Source of the DNA: Rosellinia necatrix | Taxonomy: Eukaryota; Ascomycota; Sordariomycetes; Xylariales; Xylariaceae | DNA length: 64,000 nt | Direction: 5' to 3' | Assembly: GCA_021209875.1 (NCBI GenBank) | Contig: JAGYVD010000005.1 | Location: forward strand, 2,821,001 to 2,885,000 | In this document: piece after piece, positions 1-11,773 of the stretch | Layout: each line of letters starts with the position of its first letter | How positions within the stretch are numbered: position 1 is the stretch's first letter | Notes under the pieces: generated by a model | What the model saw: only the letters and a program-made list of their open reading frames with translations | Database searches by the model: none | Told to the model about the DNA's origin: nothing | Translations under genes and position numbers: made by a program

Positions 1-25
1 AGTAGTCATATACATACACACTCAC

Positions 26-192
26 CTACCCGAGGAAGCAGGACAAAAAGGATCGTCCGCGGGTTCGCGGGTAGCGAGCTTCGATGCACGACACTCCAGA
101 TAGGTGCCCCGAAGAGTTCTGTTCTCGGCCTCCTCAGCCAGTGAAAACGGGACGCACGGAGAGGATGGACGCGTCGTTGTTTCGAAACTCAT
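26..192 (-). CDS. First exon of an unidentified gene leaving the left edge (partial)
   Basis: Reading the minus strand from the ATG at 192-190 there are 55 open codons, followed by a strong donor (AG|GTGAGT, exon end at 26). The next exon would lie outside the window. The translation starts MSFETTTRPSSP and contains RTLRGTYLE and DDPFCPASSG. It is rich in S, T, P, E and R and looks like the flexible N-terminus of a regulatory or membrane protein. I do not recognise the family. The ATG, the open frame and a consensus donor at the right place are the only support, so both the gene and its start are provisional. Confidence 0.45.
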
Positions 193-1570
193 CGCCCTAG
201 TATAGAATCATTTCTCATTCGTTTGAGTGCCTATCAAATAATGTCTCGTCGCCGGTATTCAAACACGCCTGCTTTTTGTTCCCTCCAAATTATTGCACTA
301 CGGTGACAGCACCCGTCCGCTCCCCTTTCGCAGGTGAAGCTTTCGAGTCGTCTCTACTAAACTAGTATTCTGCCTTGTGTCGTGTGGGTTGCCTCTTACG
401 TGATAAGGTGGAGACAACAAAGACGTAATGCATGAACATTGGGTCTCCGCCACCTCACCTCTCTCTCCCTCCTACCCCTTTTCTCAGGAGGCGACGCGCA
501 ATGAAGTGCGACAGCGGCGGGGGAAGGCGTGTTCCCTACTACATAAAACAACTAAACAAGTATGCTTTTGTGAGGAGTGAACGCAGCGTGTTGACTATCT
601 ACCCCGAGAAAACTTGCCGAAGTATTCTTGACCACCATCCACTGGTTGCCTCTTAATCCATCACGGGCCACCACTACCGCCTCCGGTTTATGTCTGTTCG
701 TATAATATTGATCATCATCGTCATCCTATTAGGTGTGTTGCGATATCTGGTTGCGGCCTAGTTGAGGGGTTTGCTGTTTGCGGAGCGTGGCGGTCCCGTT
801 AGACAAACAAACCGACCGGCCGGTGAGGGCTACCGAGCTAATGTCACCATCCCCGTGATTATACCTATGCATAGGCATCCAGTAGCGACGAACAGGCCAT
901 GGTTGTCTTGCGCTCTCGACTTTGGGACCTAAGATACAACTGTCCTTCTCCGCCGGTAGATTCAACACCCCTGCTCACATACTTCCTAAGGCTTTTTTCA
1001 TCCTGTTTCTCAAGCAGAGTCGAGGCTAGTGGATCTGCAATTTTTTATCTCGAGGCAACGGAGGCCGTTTGGACCAGAACCGGTGCAGCGTCCTCACCAT
1101 CTACTGCTCGCTCTTCTTCCCTGAAGCTCACTAATGCTTCCCGTGCTGGTCTCCATCTCCCCTCGACTACTCCAATGCAACGCATCTTCCTGGCCGGGAT
1201 CTTGTGTCAAGGATCAGACAGCAGGAAGAGTTAGGGTGATATCCCACGGGTCGAGAGTTGAAAGGCAACATAAGATACCTGAAACCTGGGGAATTTTTTC
1301 AAGACCCAGTAGGCTTGTATATCACTGGAACACCAACCTAACTGTCCCAACGGCAAGGGAATGCCATGGACTATCTCGAGTTGGATCATGGACTACCGGC
1401 CATCCGCATATGCGTAACTAAATCGTTGCTATGATCACCGTCTCGATGGCCTGCATGATGCTCGGGTCGGAGAAGCACGCCGTTCTGGTAATTCTGGATT
1501 GACTGGAAAAGAAGACGGACGCTCAAAGCGCGGCGCTGATATCCTTTACTGGTAGTCACGGTTTTCACAC
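193..1570. other. Intergenic, no supported gene
   Basis: This separates the left-edge gene start from the 3' end of the PBP1 homologue. Short open frames exist on both strands, the longest about 111 codons, but none shows family motifs or a splice structure. It probably holds the upstream region of the left-edge gene and the 3' UTR of PBP1. Confidence 0.6.
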
Positions 1571-4551
1571 TCATTTTGCTTCCTCCGGCCCTTCGGATGT
1601 TCGGCCCTGGGGACCACTGGGGACCGTATGGGTGCCTAGGCCGTGGTGCTGGTTGTGATTTTGATAATTCTTGTTATAGCCGCTGCTTCCATTGCGGTGG
1701 GGTGGCCCGGCGTATTGATGCATCTGCTGGGGACTGCTGCCGTATTGTTGCGAGCCGGCACCATTATAAGATGGACGCATATTATTTACTTCAGTCCCGC
1801 GTTAGCTTCCGGTTCTTGCGCAATTCGTATGATGTGGGGTTTTTAGTAGACATACTTTGGCCTTGCTGCGGCGCATATGGTTGCTGGTATTGCATGCTTG
1901 GACTTTGTGCATACATTACTTGGCCTTGAGATGAGCCTCCGGGTACCATCATGGGCGCCGACGGGCGACCGGGACTAGGGTAGCCATTAGCGGCCCCAGG
2001 CATAGGCTGCTGGGTTGCCCCTGGCGGTATGAAAGGTTGCCCACCAGCATACATATGCATCTGAGGAGGCCCAGCCACCATTCCAGGCCCAATGAAAGGA
2101 GGCTGCATCATTATCGGCGCACCCATAGCTCCGGATTGCTGAGGCATAAATTGGGCATTATTTGATAGACTCCGGTTGAAGTTATTCATCTGTGGTGTTC
2201 CCGGTCCCATAAAGGAGGGCATCATATGCTGACCGTAGGGTACTTGGGGGGTGGAATGCATAGTCGCCGGGTATCCCATTAGCACTTGGTGGCCCATCCT
2301 AGGAGAAGAGAAAGATTGGCTTGAATTGGAGTGCATCATCCTATGATCATCACCACTATTAAAAGGGGCGTGAGGAACCGGGTTATGTTGACCCCCATGC
2401 ATTTGAACGGCGGATGCGTGGGGCGAGTGCCGTGGCCCCACGTTGTGAGCGCCGTGTTGCATATGGAGAGGTAGCTGATGGTGTGGTATATGCTGAGGCA
2501 GAATATGAGATGGATTCGGAGTTGGTTGGGCAGCGGAAGGCTGTCGCTCAAAGAACTCATCGCAAGTCAGACGCATTGTGGAGTCAGGGCTCTCGTTATC
2601 TGCGAGGGAACGCCAAGTCGGTGGTGTGTCGTAAGAGGGTCTTAGGTTTCCATTTTCACCCCAGTTCTTTGTCTCTGGGGGTTGGATCGTTTTCGCATAA
2701 GTCAAGATGTTGCACTTTTGAGGGTCTGGTTTTCTACCCTTCTTAGAGATGACGATGGGCACGCTGACATGGGCTGTGGCGTTTGCGGGGGGTCCATTGG
2801 CATGGTTAATGGCAGATCGAGGACTGGAGCCCCCACTAGGGTGTCCGTTTGGACTAAAGCTCGGTGCAAAAGCATTTGGACGAAATTCGTGGCTGTTGGG
2901 GTTTAATTTAGCGCCTAAGTGATTAGGCACGCCTATGCGGTGTGTGAAGGAAGGATTCATAGAGCTAGCTGGCCCAGTGGGTGGCATTCGCATCTCCGGA
3001 ACTTGGGATTTTTGTGATTCTCGGATACGATGAGTAAGGCCACCTTGCCTGCCCGGCTGGGTCATATGCTGTTGCCCAGAGCGATTGTGAGCAAACGATG
3101 GATAGCTAGGAGGCGCTCGTCCCCCTTGGTTACGCATTGGCGCCGACGGACCGGTCGCAGAGGAGGCGTTTGTGGTGCGGGTCGCTCTGCTTTCAACTGA
3201 TGCGGCGGTCGCGACGCTTGGTTGAGGTTCCGCCGCGCCCCCTAAAGGCTCCTTTTTCTCTTTCTCTTTCGCCTCTTCAGCTTTGCGCTTTGCAACTTCT
3301 ATAGCATCTCGATTGGCTTTTTCCTGGATTTCACGTTGCTTTGCAGGGTCTTTAGCGATAATGCTAATCAAGTCGAGCGGGACGGGAGTTGGCAGCTTAA
3401 AGCTGTCAGCAAATCTTCTTAGCTCAATCAACTTCACTTCCTTATCCGCCTTGGCTTTGCTGTGTCGGGCCTTATCAACTGTCATGCGTTGCTGTTGGGC
3501 AAAACTTTTGAACTCCTTCAACACATCACGCTCAACGGTAGCAGTCGCATTTGGTACAGGGCTTTGGGTATCTTTCGCCCGAGGCGATATGGTTCGACTG
3601 GTCGCCGCTGATGGTTTCAATGGAGCAGATGCCAGGTTCGCTAGCTTAGCTTCTGCGAGTTGCTGCGGGGGGTCTGATCTTGTTTCTGATACGGGCTCTG
3701 AGGCGGGCACCGGCGCGACCTCCGCTACAGAAGCTGCCCGGATTCCGTTGTCCCCCTGTCCGGGGGCCGGCCGGGGTTCCCGAGTCCGCAGTTGTGACGA
3801 TATTATAGCAGGGTCTACAGGGGCCCCCTTCACAGTTGAAGCAGCCGTAGGCGCTCGCCTGGCAGGAGGCGTATACTTAGTATCACGATTGCCGGGGGCA
3901 GGGAAATCCTGCCGTTTCACACCACTATACCTGTAATCAAGTTAGCAACATCCCACGAGCTAGTCATGAATGAGGCTTACTTCTCTTCCTCATCATCTCC
4001 CGCATTATCGCCACCTACAAAATTCATCTGCCGTTCCTCGGCATGATGGGCAGTGGTCGTGGCACTGCTCTCAATTTCTTTAGCCGCCTTATCGGCTTTA
4101 GCTAGCCTCTCCTTATACTGAGGATGGCTTTTGTCAATGGCGGTTGTGTAAATGTTCTCGTCATACGTCGTTTTGATCCCAAACTGACGTTCGTTCACGG
4201 CGAACTGATCCCATGGCCGACCACCCGTGGACTTCTCAAGTGTCATATCTAATCCTTCAGAGCCGCTCGGTGCTACCCAGGGTTGCAGCATTCGTTCGCG
4301 GTTGGGGCGGGACGACGAGATAGCGGCATCTGTACGGAAGCCGGAAGATGAGCCTGCAAGCATAGTGTCAGTATGTCACCAATGCGACAGCTCAGGTTCG
4401 ACTGACCATTAGCTTTATTGGTGCCCTTGCCACCATTACCACCAGTTGACCGGCTATCCGGCATGTCTCTCTTCTGGTAAGACATCCTGGACGACTCCTT
4501 GCTAATGTTTCCGTTTGTACTATTATAGGAGTTCTTCTTTTGCTGTACCAT
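1571..4551 (-). CDS. PBP1: Ataxin-2 / Pbp1-like protein (LsmAD domain, PAM2 motif)
   Basis: Homologue of ataxin-2/Pbp1, a poly(A)-binding-protein partner acting in mRNA polyadenylation, translation and stress granules. Predicted exons: 4551-4407, 4353-3981, 3930-1856 and 1788-1571. Phases join cleanly (NG|SSSGFRTD; EEEK|YSGVKRQ; a last intron with an AAG acceptor leads to INNMRPSYNG and the family-like C-terminal EEAK). Exon 2 carries the LsmAD domain (WDQFAVNERQFGIKTTYDEN, then IYTTAIDKSHPQY). Exon 3 has a charged coiled segment and a PAM2 motif (LNPNSHEFRPNAFAP), which binds the MLLE domain of Pab1. The rest is low-complexity P/Q/M/G-rich sequence typical of the family. Oddity: homologues carry an Lsm (SM-ATX) domain before LsmAD. 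Here only about 48 Ser/Asn-rich residues precede it, and no Lsm-like sequence was found upstream to about 5.8 kb. The ATG at 4551 is therefore provisional. Confidence 0.85.
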
Positions 4552-5879
4552 TCTCAGGCGACAGATAGAGACGCTCAGTATCGAACCTCAAGGTATCTCT
4601 TCACCCTTTCACCCTGTTCACGACGGTAGGTGAGCTATGCTTTGTTTCCAGGACGACAACAATTCGGGTCACCCATGTGTATAGGGCGTAATTGGGGTAT
4701 CTAAATATAATGGCCCGATGAAATTGTGCGATAGGAGGATGCGGAGAGCTACTGTTGACGCCGGAGCGAAGTAGTGGAGGTGATGCGAACCGCTGAAGTC
4801 CAAGGACGGCCGGAGCCAAAGCAGGCTCGGTGGGTTTGAATCCCGAGTCGACTTACTTCGCGGGAGAACAAGAAAATACCGGCTTGTCATACGACAAGCT
4901 GTGTAGATTAATTCGGGCCGGGGGTTGATGAGCGCCGTAGAGATAGAATAGTCGGCCGATGGAGAGCCGCCGCCTCTCCTATTGTCCAAATTACTCGACA
5001 GCCGTATCTGGGAGGGGGAAGGAAGGCGACAGTCAGCGCACGGGACGGAAAGACGGTGAGTGCGAAAGATAACAACAAATAGTCGAATGAGCGGTAGAAA
5101 GAAAAAGAGTAGCTTCGCTCACACGCGAGGGAGGTGGTCAAGGGGTGCAGCGGGTATAGATTGAGAGTGGCCTGGGGCAGAGTGCTTGGTTGTTGACAAA
5201 ACCAACTCCAACAGAAGTTGCTGCAGACTGGAAGTTGCCAGAAAAAAAGGTGGTCAAGGTCGCTTTCTGCGTCTTAGTGGTACTTCACTTTTGGTGCTAC
5301 GACTGCTCACACGGACACATTCTGACACTCCCTTGAAAGGAAAAAAAAGGACAGGGCGGTGCGGGCCAGCTGTTGGCTACGGGTGCTATACCCATGTTAC
5401 ATTACCTAAAATACATAGTCGATGGTAAGGTACTGGGGGGAGAAAGGAAACTATGTCTCACCTCGGAGGGCTGGCAGTGCTAGACTCCGATTCTCTGCTA
5501 GGCGATGCTGAATGTTGCTGCTCCTGTCAATTCTCGCCTGCTGACGTACCCCCGCTTGAGGGTAACTATACGAGAGGGCCTCGCGAGGACGACTATGCGT
5601 TGAATTTGTGGAAGTCGCTGCGACGGCAGATGGTAATGTCGACAGGAGAAATTGAGAAGCGCTGAGAACGTGGGAAAAAAAGACTGGGGTTGGTGAGATG
5701 GATGACTGGGCGGTTGACGAAGCTCCAGGGACAGTTGTGGAGTTGATGGGTGCCTCTTGGGAGGCACGATTTGTCTCCTGCTTGCTTCTGTGCTTGCTCT
5801 TCCCATTCATTCGGCAATACACGCTAGGTGCCATTAGGAAACATCAATGGATATTGCCCTGGTCCGTGCACTGTCTACC

Positions 5880-7520
5880 CATAATGCCAACAAGTACCTT
5901 AGGGGAGGTAGGTACTTGCTGCAGTTACCTTGGGTAGGTACGTATTTTGGTAGATAGTAGGAAAGCCCACTGTTTAGGACGCTATACCCTAGGTGCATTG
6001 CTATTGAGTGGTCGTACAGCTCGTCTGTTTAGTCGTCAATAACACCCGCACCTACTAATACATACCTAGTATACTTATTCCTTCTGTAGATATACGTACC
6101 TAGTTAGGTTGTAGGCACACGTACGGTCTGCTTCTAGGTAGGTATCTAGCCCATACTTAAGGTATTCAGGCACTCTATGTAGCCGCCTGATCTTAGTACC
6201 TCGGTACAGTTTTTCTTAATAAGTAGTACGGTGCATCGTTAAACTACAACCTCTACCTATAAGTACCGCTAACCAACATCGACGGCTCCAAGGGTGTGGT
6301 GTGGGATGCTGATAGATAGGCACCTGCTTAGATCTTTATCTATTCCGCCCCTAAGTATCCAATGGTGTTGGCATGTGCAGGTAAGGAATGACGCGATATG
6401 AATTGGCTGGGTAATTCCCGCACTGTGTCATATGTCATATGTCATAGTTTCGTCCGTGTCTGTATGCACACTGACAGCTGCAAATGTAAACCTTGTAGGT
6501 TTTCTCAAGAATGCCATTTTACCATAAGGCACCGAATTATGTGGGCTCTGTTCGAAGAGGTACTAGACCACAGCTCATACATCCATAGACGTAACCGTAA
6601 GAAACAACAGAGTGGCGCCCATGTAGCGTATCTGTATCTGTATAGGTTCGAGATCCTGCCGTATCGTACCACTATATCATTTATAAAATATCAAGGGGCT
6701 CACTAGAGAAACGACCCATCCAGCACGTACTACCGTACACCTCCACTTCAGCAGCAAGAGGACCAGCCACGATAGGTTCCAGAATGTACCTAAATAGATG
6801 CCCAGGCTTTCATCATTATAATATCCCTTCGCTTGACTCTCTCGGTCAGAATATAATGTGCGCACAAGGAAGCTCAGACGGTCATCGATTACCAATACAA
6901 AAAATCTCGACGTGAGGATCCTACCGCCATGTATATGTAGATAGATACGTTACTCTTGTCGAATGTCTCGCAGGCTGCCAGATGTGGGTGAGACCCTGCT
7001 AGGCTTATACATAATACTGCAGCCGCCCGTATTTACTGGCCTCAATTGACGTGACCTCGCTTAGAGGAGACAGGATGTGACTTCTTCGTCAAAAAGTAAT
7101 AATTTGTATATAGGAAGATACAATCCCCGTCAAGTAGAGAGATTTTCCCATGCTATAGCCTACCTACCTAGATAGATGCTCTAAATGACCTAGGCTACCT
7201 AGGTAGGTAGGCAGGTACCTAGGTGATTCAGTGGGCAAGACGTAGGTAAGGCAGGCACCTAAACCTTAGGTACCTAGGTAGGTTAGTAGGTAACAGTAGG
7301 CATCCATTAGTTATTTGCCGTCCAACTTCGAGTTGAATGCAGGTCCCAATTCGCTGAGTACCCACACACTAGATGGAACCTACCTACCTAGGTAGGTAGG
7401 TACTTACGTATGCAGGACACATATTGTCACTTTCAGCGCCTATAACTACCCGTATTGCTTTATTGTTGAGACCCAAGGTACTAGGTAGGTTTATTAGTTA
7501 CTTTAAATCTACCTATCCGA
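5880..7520. repeat. Cluster of ACCTAGGT / TAGGTAGG palindromic motifs
   Basis: CCTAGG-centred motifs, often extended to ACCTACCTAGGTAGGT, recur here and in other intergenic stretches (10.36-10.92, 28.1-28.3, 44.23-44.27, 49.04-49.11, 54.26-54.53 and 62.62-62.74 kb). They are essentially absent from coding exons. Similar motifs are common in Sordariomycete intergenic DNA; their function is unknown to me. Confidence 0.7.
7378..7401. repeat. Perfect 24-bp palindrome of CCTA units
   Basis: Reading outward from the centre at 7389/7390, twelve bases on each side are perfectly complementary. The arms are three ACCT units and their inverse. It is the longest perfect example of the intergenic palindromic motif noted in the window. 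Confidence 0.85.
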
Positions 7521-10500
7521 GATGTTAAACCCAGGTAATCCTGATATAACATCTTCGTTGCTGCGGCATCTGCTCTATCAAAATTTTGTCTAGCCTCTGG
7601 GTTCTGCTCTGCCAGGCCGAGGTGCCACCACTCAACCCAGTCCGCTGCGGCCCAGGCCTACCGACATCGGCTCGCATGTTGCTGGATCAAGTTGGCATCG
7701 TGATTGACGCAGGCACCTGCGCAGGCTCGATAGGCCGAACACATTCCTTTTAGAATGGCGACTGGGGGCGGTGCCCCCTCGCATCAGACGAGGCTCTTGT
7801 CCGTTTGCATAGCCGCTGGTCGCATACCGACTTAGAAATCCCCTGGGTGATTTTGACAACTTCGTAAGCCCCATGGTAGGAAATACGGTGGACATGCCGG
7901 CCAATGGCCGCCGGGGGAACTCGTTCAAATGTTAAACAGAAGTGTTGTGCCTTCCTCACCGAAAATTACCTAGCGATTGTATTGCGCCGACGTGTAGCGA
8001 CTGCCGACCTTTCCACATAGATACTAAGGCGCTTACAACCTTGAGGCGAAGTGGCCTTGGCCTTGAGGCACCCCCTAGCTGACCACAGGGCTCGCCGAGT
8101 ACGTGGTAGGTAGTAGGTCCATCGTGGCTCTTGTGAAACCTATGTGCGATGGCTCAAAACAGGACTACAATTGGTATGCTTGGAGATTCTTGTAGCCGAA
8201 GAGCACAAATGAGTTCTTTCGCCCATTTGCGCTCGAGGTCCAAGTTTCCTCCGTCATTCAACTATACAGTTGAGTCTCAGCTCAATATCCCGCCCTCGAA
8301 TCTAGCGCGACATTCTTGGAAGGAGGCATTTCGCAACCTGGGCCAGGTCGTGTGCTCGCGAACAGTGAAGAAAACAGCGAAGAAAACTACACAGAAAAAG
8401 ACGAGTGTTTGTTTGGGCGGCGAACAACGGATAGGTGAGACAGGTGAACGCTTCGGTTTGGTTTATTGGCCGGTGCGAGGTCTCATGCCACCAAACCCTA
8501 TTCTACCATCGCTCTCTCCCATGCGTTCAAAAGAAAAGGGAGGCGGTCAGAAAAGAAACCATGATGACAACTAGCATGGCTGTTGGCCAATGGGTACAAC
8601 ATACTTAATTTCCCCAATCAGGATCGCGATCCGGTCCCGTGTGGCGCGGCCTTTCGGTTCCTTTCCCTCTTTTCTTGGCTTCTCGTTTCCTTCCATCTCT
8701 GTGCTGGGGCCAATGACAGCATGTGTGCGCGGGCAAACGAGATTCATCTAAGTTAAGTGGTCTCCGATGTGGGTACGGGCCGTTCCAACTCAATCCAACT
8801 CGAAGTCCCATGCCGCCTACTACAACCATGGGGCCGGATGCTAGGCATTTCGGGCTCCGGCCGTCAAACATAATTCCTGCGCCATCTGGAGTTACACGTC
8901 TACCTTTTTTCAGACCCTCGCCCGAGGGAGGCCTGTGTTCAGACCGACTGGGCAGAAAGATATACAGGACAGTCCCGAGATACAAACGCGATCTCCGCGC
9001 CTCATGTAGATCCCGCTGCCGTACGTCTCCATAGCTCCGCTATAGCCGCTGTAGTCAAGTGATTCCGAGCTGGGGTGTTCGGTTCTTAGATAGATAGTTG
9101 TTTCTTGTATCCCGCTGTTAGCTATAGGCAAATTCTCCTTTCTCCTTGATATATATTTTCTATTCCGAGTTGTTTTCGCATCAAGGTCAGTAGCGATGCT
9201 GCATAAGACTCAAGCGGCCTTTGGACTGCCGTGTTGCAAAGCCTCTCAACGCCCAATTAATATGAACAAGGTTCCGACTTTTTCGACCAGTGATGCCTTG
9301 CCGCTGAAACAAGGCGAGCATGTGTCGGACTTTTCTATCGTAAGACTAGCCGCGACACTTACATAACGAAAGCCCAGTACTAGGGCTGTGGTAGATGGAG
9401 TACTGTGAAACGGGATAGAACGAACAAGTATAATGGTGGTCAAAATCATCGGTCAATTAGGGTAAATCCTACATCACCCGTATCGGACGAGAGATCCCAC
9501 GTGCGCCGGCGTCGTGGGAAAAAGGACCCCCTAGAATTCGAGCCAGAGTTCCAAACTCTGTGATTAACAGTGTGAGGAAAGAATAACGCTGTTCGCGTTT
9601 TGAGCAGCTTCCGAAATACAAGCGCACCCGCTGGAAGAATAGACCAACGTGCTCGCAAGGCTATGTAGGTCCTTATTTATTTGCCTTGACCACGAGACAG
9701 CTCGATCGGGCGTGTTGAGCCACCGGCCAGCCCGAGGATACGTATATGCATGGTAACATCCCGTCAGCATGGTTCCACCCTGGGCCAAGATGAGACAAGT
9801 TAGGAAGTCTACGTAGGATGGGAAGTCTTTGCTACATAACTAAGAGAGCAAAGGCAGAGGGTTTCGTCAGGTCTCCCTCATAGCCGGAGTCAGCGCATCA
9901 CCCGGATGAGGGCCATCTGAACCTCGCTAAAAGCAGTAACGAGCCTTCATTTCTCAAACCTATGTGCGAACTCATCGTGCATCTAAGCGATATTCGCCGA
10001 TACGACTTGACACATTGCAAGTGGCACGAATAGTGCCGTATCTTCAGGCGTTGCAATTGGTAGGTCCCTATCTATGCCTTGCTATAAACATGACTTGGAA
10101 CTTCTCATCTATCCCTGGACTATTGGATTGGTTGACAAACCTAGGTCTGGACCGGCTTTGGTGACCCTCTGTAGGGATGGAAAGGATAACTACTGGGATG
10201 GCTAGTTGAGATTCCCTATTGTCAGGCGACCAAGATGACGTCCTCCTACAGTAGCGTGCTCTTCGGTTTGAACGTTGTCCAGACTACTGGTATACCCCTC
10301 CCTTCCCCTCGTGACCCTTCTATTCCTGTTGTCGGGCTGATTTGCGCAAGCTCGGTGAGATACCTACCTAGGTATTAGGTTGTTGTCGGTGGTCTTGGCA
10401 CTTCTACTACGATTAGCGAATGGTCAAGAAGTCCAATTCACGAACCCCGGAAACGCCAGGAACCGGAACTACTGATCAGGTTTTGGCTGCCGAAAGGCCA

Positions 10501-11564
10501 GCGTGCTCCAAGAGACCGAAGGAAAGATCATTATATCCATCATATTTTTATACAGGTGCCAGAGGAAAAATAACCCAGTAGCTCGGGTCATCAAGCTCAC
10601 ATAAGTGCCTTCAATAAAAATAAAAATGCCATGCCGTGGGCTGCACAAGGTTGATAGTGACAGCGTGCTTATAGAACCACAAACCCCGTCAAGGACAGAT
10701 GGGATGGGTATTTAAGTAGGTACTTAATATAGATGGCCCATGGCTTACCTAAACTATCCGTGCTGAGAGTCTACCTAGGTACAGTATCATGGGGGAGGTA
10801 ATTATTGGCTTAAGTAAGTAGTTAACAGGTGCATGTGTAGGTACCTACCTAGGTAGGTGCTTACGTGCCCGCTAAGTACCTAAAAGTAGGCACTTGGCAG
10901 TCCCATATATGTACTCACCTACCTGTTGAAATACTGTCACACATGTCACTCACTCCTCCCTACCAACCCCTTTGCTTGGATCTAACAGCCCTAGACATGC
11001 ATCCCCCATACCTGCTTTGGTACCTGCTATATTAAGAATAAGAAAAACCCTAGTGATCGAAAGAGCACCCTTGGTCCGCCCTTGGTATCGAAACAAAAAC
11101 GCTCTTGCAGTGGTTGGTGCCAAACTCCTCCCCCTGGCTCTTGTCTTTTGTTACAGAATGGAGCTTGACTGATCTGGGACTAGTGTGGGTTAGTAACATC
11201 CACACCAAATCAGGCTGTTCTGCTTTTCGACGTCGCGCTCTAGCATTGTCGCTATCGTCCATCACCCGAGGCATTAGGGCTACCCGTCTTCATCTGCACA
11301 TCTATACTTAGTGTTAGAGAGTCCCATTGATAACCCCTCGTCATCCATCATCACGCTTTCGACCTCCTAATCCTTGCCACCATCGCCGTAGACCTTGCTA
11401 CCGTTCCGTTCCACAGCGCCTAGATTCCCTCTTGATAGCATAATTCCGGTGGCTTCCCACACTTTGTCGAATACGACCCTGTCGTCGCCGAAACGCTCGG
11501 TTTTAGGATACATATACATCGGCCTAGGCCTAGAGACTAGTCACGGCCGCGGTCGCTTAAGTAG

Positions 11565-11725
11565 AGAAGAGAGGAGAAGAGAGGAGAAGAGAAGAGAAGA
11601 GAAGAGAAGAGGGAGAAGAGGGGAGAGACCATATTACGAGAGAGAGCACGAGAGAGAGCAAGAGAGAGTACGGAGAGAATACGAGAGAGAATACGAGAGA
11701 ATACGAGAGAATACGAGAGAATAGA
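11565..11725 (+). repeat. Purine-rich (GA) tract with GAGAGAATAC repeats in the BUD6 leader
   Basis: The tract opens with AGAAG/AGGAG units and then has several near-perfect GAGAGAATAC decamers. It ends about 50 bp before the predicted BUD6 ATG, so it probably lies in the promoter or 5' UTR. It is strongly strand-asymmetric: the plus strand is almost all purine. Confidence 0.75.
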
Positions 11726-11773
11726 TAGAAGAGGAGGCGAGCGCCAGAGCCGGAAACCAACGTCGACGTCGCT

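Larger units (their letters stand above)
4552..11564. other. Gene-poor intergenic region, palindrome-rich
   Basis: About 7 kb between PBP1 and BUD6. It contains the PBP1 5' region and then a long AT-leaning stretch with dense ACCTAGGT/TAGGTAGG motifs. Open frames are short and overlap on both strands. The longest with an ATG (8149-8574, 141 codons, Lys/Thr-rich) shows no recognisable domain, so I do not call it a gene. No tRNA, 5S rRNA or transposon ORF was recognised. Confidence 0.55.

Noticed and set aside
899..1234. 111-codon plus-strand frame
   Set aside because: No recognisable family, overlapping frames on both strands, and lies in the expected 3' flank of PBP1.
3283..3936. Plus-strand open frame of 217 codons opposite PBP1
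   Set aside because: Antisense to the PBP1 coding exon, with no domain and no splice context.
8149..8574. ATG-initiated 141-codon frame
   Set aside because: Low-complexity Lys/Thr composition, no domain, no splice signals, in a gene desert.
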